NCBI RefSeq assembly: GCF_016820245.1
Contig: NZ_JAFCAR010000003.1
Span: 1 to 64,000 of the forward strand
Source: Jannaschia sp. Os4
GTDB lineage: Bacteria; Pseudomonadota; Alphaproteobacteria; Rhodobacterales; Rhodobacteraceae
Length of the DNA stretch: 64,000 nt
Direction: 5' to 3'
In this document: in pieces, positions 59,396-64,000 of the stretch
Position numbering within the stretch: position 1 is the stretch's first letter
Layout of the letters: every line of letters begins with the position of its first letter
The notes under the pieces: generated by a model
Database searches by the model: none
Told to the model about the DNA's origin: nothing
Seen by the model: the letters and a program-made list of their open reading frames with translations, nothing else
Translations under genes and position numbers: made by a program

Positions 59396-60552
59396 ACTTC
59401 GCCCTCACCCCCGAGCAGCAGATGATCGTCGACACGGTCCGCGACTTCGTGGAGCGCGAGATCTACCCCCACGAGGCGGAGGTGGAGCGGACCGGGACGG
59501 TGCCCGACGACCTCGCCCGCGCCATCATGGACAAGACGCGGTCCCTCGGGTTCTGGGCCGCCAACTTCCCCGAGGAGGTGGGCGGCGCGGGCCTGTCGCA
59601 CCTCGAGTTCGCCTTGCTGGAGCGCGAACTCGGGCGCGGGTCGATGGCGCTGACGCACTTCTTCGGACGCCCCCAGAACATCCTCATGGCCTGCGAGGGC
59701 GAGCAGCGGGAGCGCTACCTCCTGCCCGCCGTGCGCGGCGAGCGGCTCGACGCGCTGGCCATGACCGAGCCCGACGCAGGCTCCGACGTGCGCGGCATGA
59801 AGTGCAGCGCCGTGCGCGACGGCTCGGACTGGATCGTCAACGGCTCCAAGCACTTCATCTCGGGCGCGGCGCATGCCGACTTCTTCATCGTCTTCGTGGC
59901 CACCGGCGAGGACGACACGCCCGCCGGGCCGAAGAAGCGCATCACCTGCTTCCTCGTGGACCGCGGCCATCCCGGCTTCGAGGAGCGGCCCGGCTACAAC
60001 TCGGTCAGCCACCGGGGCTACCCCAACTCGATCCTCACCTTCGACGACTGCCGACTGCCCGCCGGGGCCGTGCTGGGCGAGGTCGACGGCGGCTTCGCGG
60101 TGATGAACGAATGGCTCTACGCCACGCGCATCACCGTCGCCGCGATGGCCGTGGGCCGGGCGCGCCGGGCCTTCGACCTCGCCGTGGACCACGCCGCGCA
60201 GCGCAGGCAGTTCGGCCAGCCCATCGCGCGGTTCCAAGGCGTCAGCTTCCAGATCGCGGACATGATCACCGAGATCGACGCCGCCGACTGGCTGACCCTC
60301 GCGGCGGCGTGGCGGCTGGACGAGGGGCTGCCCGCCAACCGCGAGATCGCGAGCGCGAAGCTCTACGCCTCCGAGATGCTGGCGCGGGTCACGGACGCCG
60401 CGCTGCAGGTCCACGGCGGGATGGGCCTCATGGACGACCTGCCGCTGGAGCGGTTCTGGCGCGACGCGCGGGTCGAGCGCATCTGGGACGGGACGAGCGA
60501 GATCCAGCGTCACATCGTCGGGCGGGAGATCTTCCGGCCCCTCGGTGCCTGA
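59392..60552 (+). CDS. Acyl-CoA dehydrogenase, possibly gamma-butyrobetainyl-CoA
   Basis: A 386-residue flavoprotein of the acyl-CoA dehydrogenase family. Conserved pieces: LTPEQQMIVDTVRDFVEREI, AMTEPDAGSD (FAD motif), WIVNGSKHFISGA, RRQFGQPIARFQGVSFQIAD (cut), QVHGGMGLMDDLPLERFWRDA (cut) and the C-terminal catalytic base in RIWDGTSEIQRHIVGREIF. In the context of a carnitine gene set it would dehydrogenate gamma-butyrobetainyl-CoA to crotonobetainyl-CoA, as CaiA-type enzymes do. The substrate is inferred from neighbours only. Confidence 0.87.
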   Translation: MNFALTPEQQMIVDTVRDFVEREIYPHEAEVERTGTVPDDLARAIMDKTRSLGFWAANFPEEVGGAGLSHLEFALLERELGRGSMALTHFFGRPQNILMACEGEQRERYLLPAVRGERLDALAMTEPDAGSDVRGMKCSAVRDGSDWIVNGSKHFISGAAHADFFIVFVATGEDDTPAGPKKRITCFLVDRGHPGFEERPGYNSVSHRGYPNSILTFDDCRLPAGAVLGEVDGGFAVMNEWLYATRITVAAMAVGRARRAFDLAVDHAAQRRQFGQPIARFQGVSFQIADMITEIDAADWLTLAAAWRLDEGLPANREIASAKLYASEMLARVTDAALQVHGGMGLMDDLPLERFWRDARVERIWDGTSEIQRHIVGREIFRPLGA

Positions 60553-62572
60553 GGGGGCGCGCGTGGTCGGACGGGCGGGAGCACTGCCCCCGGACCCCCG
60601 GAGCATTTCCGGAACATCGAAGGGGTTGTCGCGTCTTCTGGCGCCCCGGACGCTCGCGGTCCTTGGGGGGCGGTGGGCCGAGGCCGTCGTCGCCAAGGCC
60701 ACCGCTGCCGGCATGACCGTCTGGCCCGTCCATCCGACGCGGCGGGAGATGGGCGGCGTCCCGTGCGTCCCCGCCCTCGCCGACCTCCCCGCCGCGCCGG
60801 ACGCCGTCTTCCTCGGCGTGAACCGCGACGCGACCGTCCCGCTCGTGGCCGACCTCACCGCGATGGGCGCGGGCGGGGCGGTGGTGTTCGCCTCGGGCTG
60901 GGCCGAGACGGGGGACGTGGCCCGCCAAGACGCGCTCGTCGCGGCGGCGGGCGGCATGCCGATCCTCGGGCCGAACTGCTACGGGCTGCTGAACTACCTC
61001 GACGGCGCGGCGGTCTGGCCGGACGAGCACGGGGGGATGCCCGTGGCGCGGGGCGTGGGGCTGATCGTCCAGTCCTCCAACCTCGGGATCAACCTCACCA
61101 TGCAGGCGCGCGCCCTGCCGCTGGGGCGCCTCGCCTGCCTCGGGAACGCGGCGCAGGTGGGGGTGGCCGACCTCGGCCACGCTATGCTGGACGACCCGCG
61201 GGTCACGGCGCTGGGGCTCCATCTGGAAGGCATGGACCCCGCCCTCGCCGATCTGTGCGAGCGCGCGCAGGCGACCGGGCGCGGCGTCGTGGTCCTCGCC
61301 GGCGGGCGCAGCGAAGGGGGGCGGGCGGCGGCGGTCTCCCACACCGCCGCGCTGACCGGCGACGGGACCGCGACGGCGGCCTTCCTGCGCAGGATCGGCG
61401 CGGTGCAGGTGCGCAGCCCCTCCGAGTTCCTCGAAGCCCTCAAGGTCGCCCACGCCCTCGGCCCCGTCCGGCCCCGGCGCGTCGCCGTCATGGCCTGCTC
61501 CGGCGGGGAGGCGGGGCTGGCCGCCGACCTCGCGCAGGATCTCGGCCTCGACCTGCCTCCGCCGGACGCCGCGACCGCCGCCGCCTTGGCGGACGAGCTG
61601 GGGCCGATGGTCCGTCCCGCCAACCCGCTGGACTACCACACCTTCGTCTGGGGCGACCGCGCCCGCATGGCCCGCACCTTCCGCACGATGGCGCGGGGCT
61701 ACGACGCCGCGCTGGTGGTCATCGACCCGCCCGACCGCACGGAGGCCAGCGGCTTCGAGCCCGCGCTCGACGCCATCGCGGACGGGGCGGACCTGCCGCT
61801 GATCCCCGTGGCCTCCATCCCCGAGGCCATGTCCGAGGCCCGCGCCGCGTCGCTCATGGACCGGGGCCTCTGCCCCTTGTCCGGGCTGGAGACCGCGCTG
61901 TCGGTCATGGCCGCCCACGCCCGCGCGGGCACGCCTGGCCCGTGGCGGCCCGTCCCGCCGCAGCCGCCCCGCGCGACCCGCCTCGTCCCCGAGGATGCTG
62001 CTAAGCGGGCCGTCGCGGACGCCGTCCCCGTCCCGAGGGGCGTCACCGCCCCCGACCTCGCCACCCTCGCCGACCGTGCCCGCCCCCTCGCCGCTCCCTT
62101 CGCTCTCAAGGCCCTCGGCCACGCCCACAAGACCGAGGCCGGGGCCGTCCGCCTCCACGTCCGCGACCTCGCCGCCGCCGCGCCGATGGATGGGACCGGC
62201 TACCTCGCCGAGGAGATGGCCGAGGGGGTCGAGATGCTCGTGGGCCTGCGCCGCGACGCGATCCTCGGCGCGACCCTCACCCTCGGCTGGGGCGGGACGC
62301 GGACCGAACTGATCGGCGACACCGCCACCCTGATCCTTCCCGCGACGCCCGACGAGATCGGCGCCGCCCTCGCCGGTTGCCGCGTCGACGCCCTGCTGCG
62401 CGGCTATCGCGGGGCGCCCCCGGCGGACCGCCCCGCCGCCATCGCCGCCATCCACGCGCTCTGCGACCTGTTCCTCGCCCGCCCCGCGTGGGAGGAACTC
62501 GAGATCAACCCCCTGATGGCCGGCCCCGCGCGCGCCGTGGCCGTCGACGTCCTGCTGCGGGAGGCCCCATGA
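60545..62572 (+). CDS. NDP-forming acyl-CoA ligase (acetate-CoA ligase family)
   Basis: A single-chain NDP-forming acyl-CoA synthetase of up to 675 residues. Order: CoA-binding domain (LLAPRTLAVLGG, then VWPVHPTRREMGG, PDAVFLGVNRD), succinyl-CoA-ligase-like domains with GPNCYGLLN and the phosphohistidine motif VSHTAALTGD, then an ATP-grasp domain from about residue 470 with APFALKALGHAHKTEAGAV and EELEINPLM. It would activate the betaine acid, the job done by AMP-forming CaiC in enteric bacteria. The GTG at 60545 overlaps the previous stop; family similarity starts at TTG 60626, so the first 27 codons may be untranslated repeat-like sequence. Confidence 0.86.
   Translation: MPEGARVVGRAGALPPDPRSISGTSKGLSRLLAPRTLAVLGGRWAEAVVAKATAAGMTVWPVHPTRREMGGVPCVPALADLPAAPDAVFLGVNRDATVPLVADLTAMGAGGAVVFASGWAETGDVARQDALVAAAGGMPILGPNCYGLLNYLDGAAVWPDEHGGMPVARGVGLIVQSSNLGINLTMQARALPLGRLACLGNAAQVGVADLGHAMLDDPRVTALGLHLEGMDPALADLCERAQATGRGVVVLAGGRSEGGRAAAVSHTAALTGDGTATAAFLRRIGAVQVRSPSEFLEALKVAHALGPVRPRRVAVMACSGGEAGLAADLAQDLGLDLPPPDAATAAALADELGPMVRPANPLDYHTFVWGDRARMARTFRTMARGYDAALVVIDPPDRTEASGFEPALDAIADGADLPLIPVASIPEAMSEARAASLMDRGLCPLSGLETALSVMAAHARAGTPGPWRPVPPQPPRATRLVPEDAAKRAVADAVPVPRGVTAPDLATLADRARPLAAPFALKALGHAHKTEAGAVRLHVRDLAAAAPMDGTGYLAEEMAEGVEMLVGLRRDAILGATLTLGWGGTRTELIGDTATLILPATPDEIGAALAGCRVDALLRGYRGAPPADRPAAIAAIHALCDLFLARPAWEELEINPLMAGPARAVAVDVLLREAP
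60588..60622 (+). repeat. Possible degenerate copy C of the intergenic repeat
   Basis: CCCCGGACCCCCGGAGCATT followed by TCCGGAACATCGAAGG resembles copy A (67-110). It lies exactly in the non-homologous first codons of the acyl-CoA ligase gene, favouring a later start there. Confidence 0.35.
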
Positions 62573-63345
62573 GCGTCACCATCGAAGGCACCGGCCCCGT
62601 CCGCGAGGTCGTGCTCGACCGCCCCCCCGCCAACGCGATCGACCTCGCCACCTCGCGCGAGCTGGGCGAGGCGTTCCGGCGCGTGCGCGACGACGACGCC
62701 TGCCGCGTCGTCCTGCTCCGCACCGGGGGCGCGAAGTTCTTCTGCCCCGGCTGGGACCTCAAGGCCGCCGCGGGCGGCGACGCGGTGGACGGCGACTACG
62801 GCGTGGGCGGGTTCGGCGGGCTGCAGCAGCTGCCGTTCATGGAGAAGCCCGTCATCGCCGCCGTGCAGGGCATCTGCTGCGGGGGCGGCCTCGAACTGGC
62901 GTTGTCGTGCGACCTGATCGTCGCGTCCGAGACCGCGACCTTCGCCCTGCCGGAGATCCGCTCCGGCACCGTGGCCGACGCCGCCTCCATCGCGCTGCCC
63001 AAGCGCATCCCCTACCACGTCGCGATGGACCTGCTGCTCACGGGCCGCTGGTTCGACGCCGCCGAGGCTCACCGCTGGGGCCTGCTGCGCGAGGTGACCG
63101 CGCCCGAGGCCCTGCTCCCCACCGCCCGCGCCTTGGCCGACCACCTCGCCAGCGGCCCGCCCCTCGTCTACGCTGCGATCAAGGAGATCGTGCGCGAGGC
63201 CGAGGCGGAGCGCTTCGGCGACATGCTGAACCGCGTCACCCGGCGGCAGGTGCGGACCGTCGACCGGCTCTACGCCTCCGAGGACCAGCGCGAAGGGGCG
63301 CGCGCCTTCGCCGAGAAGCGCGACCCCGTGTGGAAGGGACGATGA
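62569..63345 (+). CDS. Enoyl-CoA hydratase/isomerase, CaiD-like candidate
   Basis: A 258-residue crotonase-fold enzyme. Near the N-terminus VREVVLDRPPANAIDLAT; the CoA-binding/oxyanion region VQGICCGGGLELALSCDLIV (cut); then ASETATFALPEIRSGTVADAA with the expected acidic residues, and LTGRWFDAAEAHRWGLL. In this operon it would hydrate crotonobetainyl-CoA to L-carnitinyl-CoA, as CaiD does. General enoyl-CoA hydratase activity is the alternative. It overlaps the ligase gene by four bases and is followed one base later by the aldolase gene. Confidence 0.87.
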   Translation: MSVTIEGTGPVREVVLDRPPANAIDLATSRELGEAFRRVRDDDACRVVLLRTGGAKFFCPGWDLKAAAGGDAVDGDYGVGGFGGLQQLPFMEKPVIAAVQGICCGGGLELALSCDLIVASETATFALPEIRSGTVADAASIALPKRIPYHVAMDLLLTGRWFDAAEAHRWGLLREVTAPEALLPTARALADHLASGPPLVYAAIKEIVREAEAERFGDMLNRVTRRQVRTVDRLYASEDQREGARAFAEKRDPVWKGR

Positions 63346-63346
63346 C

Positions 63347-64000
63347 ATGAAGGACACGCTTGCCGCCGACATGACCGAGGCCGAGATCGCCGAGGCCCGC
63401 CGCGACCTCGCCGCCACGCTGCGCTGGGCCGCCCGCGAGGAGCTGCACGAGGCGGTGGCCAACCACTTCAGCCTCGCCGTCGACGCCGCGGGCCGGCGCT
63501 TCCTGATGAACCCGAACCAGCGCCACTTCGCCCGCGTGCGCGCCTCGGACCTCCTGCTGATCGACGCGGACGACCCGGCCACGATGGACCGGCCCGACGC
63601 GCCCGACCCCACCGCGTGGGGCCTGCACGGCGCGATCCACCGGGCCGTGCCGCACGCGCGCTGCGTGATGCACCTGCACCCGCCCTACGCCACCGTGCTG
63701 GCGTCGCTGCAGGACAGCCGCCTGCCCGCGATCGACCAGAACACCGCGATCTTCCACGACCGCGTGGTGATCGACGAGGGCTACGGCGGCATGGCCTTCG
63801 AGGCCGAGGGCGCGCGCTGCGCCGCGCTGCTGGCGGACCCGAGGCACAAGACGATGGTGATGGGGTCGCACGGCGTCCTGACGCTGGGCGACACGGTGGC
63901 CGACTGCTGGAACCGCATGTGGTATCTGGAACGGGCCTGCCGCACCTACGTGATGGCGCTCCAAACCGGCCGGCCCATCCGCCGCCTCTCCGACGCCGTG
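63347..64000 (+). CDS. Class II aldolase/adducin family protein (cut by window end)
   Basis: The first 218 residues of a class II aldolase-fold protein; the gene continues beyond the window. The zinc ligands appear as CVMHLHPPYATVL (two His) and MVMGSHGVLTLG (third His), with VANHFSLAV and a conserved acidic residue in the middle. Members cleave or decarboxylate sugar phosphates or hydroxy acids; many are called only aldolase/adducin-like. Its role in a betaine pathway is not obvious. Start ATG 63347 follows the hydratase stop by one base, so it belongs to the operon. Confidence 0.85.
   Translation, partial: MKDTLAADMTEAEIAEARRDLAATLRWAAREELHEAVANHFSLAVDAAGRRFLMNPNQRHFARVRASDLLLIDADDPATMDRPDAPDPTAWGLHGAIHRAVPHARCVMHLHPPYATVLASLQDSRLPAIDQNTAIFHDRVVIDEGYGGMAFEAEGARCAALLADPRHKTMVMGSHGVLTLGDTVADCWNRMWYLERACRTYVMALQTGRPIRRLSDAV

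Overview
The window is a GC-rich (about 70 % by eye) chromosomal segment of an alphaproteobacterium, most likely a Rhodobacterales member. Supporting marks are a CcrM-type DNA methyltransferase, CtrA-type boxes (TTAA-N7-TTAA) in the flagellar cluster, flaF/flbT beside a single flagellin gene, the membrane urate hydroxylase PuuD, an SltF-like transglycosylase inside the flagellar operon, and intergenic repeats of a kind I associate with this order. Genes are dense, with many ATGA/GTGA stop-start overlaps, and nearly all are intact. I saw no tRNA, rRNA, CRISPR array, phage or insertion sequence.

Layout. (1) 0.2-12 kb is a housekeeping and mixed region: peptidoglycan transglycosylase MtgA, a glutathione transferase, epoxyqueuosine reductase QueG, a YeeZ-like SDR, an L,D-transpeptidase lipoprotein, a CAP-domain lipoprotein, a 60-residue exported protein, an Lrp regulator divergent from a PLP lyase/M20 hydrolase pair, CcrM and RNase HII, then several small conserved unknowns. 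(2) 12-17.2 kb holds an orphan TAXI binding protein and a purine-ureide block: ureidoglycine aminohydrolase, ureidoglycolate lyase, a PuuE-UraD fusion and PuuD. (3) 17.1-50 kb is an almost complete flagellar locus: export apparatus (fliI, fliQ, flhA, fliR, flhB, fliH, fliP), rod, rings, hook and filament (flgB, flgC, fliE, flgF, flgG, flgA, flgH, flgI, flgE, flgK, flgL, fliC, flgD, fliK), C-ring and motor (fliF, fliG, fliM, fliN, fliL, motA, motB, MotE-like), the flagellin regulators flaF and flbT, and several poorly known accessory proteins. Three CtrA-like boxes lie before fliF/fliL, fliK and motA, and a weaker one lies before flgE. (4) 50.1-64 kb (the window edge) is a catabolic island whose best reading is quaternary-amine use (gamma-butyrobetaine, crotonobetaine, carnitine). 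It encodes a peptide-type ABC importer, a GlxA/CdhR-like regulator, a beta-keto acid cleavage enzyme, an SDR, a carnitine dehydrogenase-thioesterase fusion, an acyl-CoA dehydrogenase, an NDP-forming acyl-CoA ligase, an enoyl-CoA hydratase and a class II aldolase cut by the window edge.

How it works together. In the island, imported substrate would be CoA-activated, oxidised by the acyl-CoA dehydrogenase, hydrated, released as carnitine, oxidised to 3-dehydrocarnitine, cleaved with acetyl-CoA to betainyl-CoA and acetoacetate, and hydrolysed to glycine betaine. The ureide block degrades urate to glyoxylate and ammonia, although 5-hydroxyisourate hydrolase and allantoate amidohydrolase are not in the window. 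The flagellar locus lacks chemotaxis genes, fliD, fliS, fliA and flgM, which fits cell-cycle (CtrA) control of a Rhodobacterales-type flagellum.
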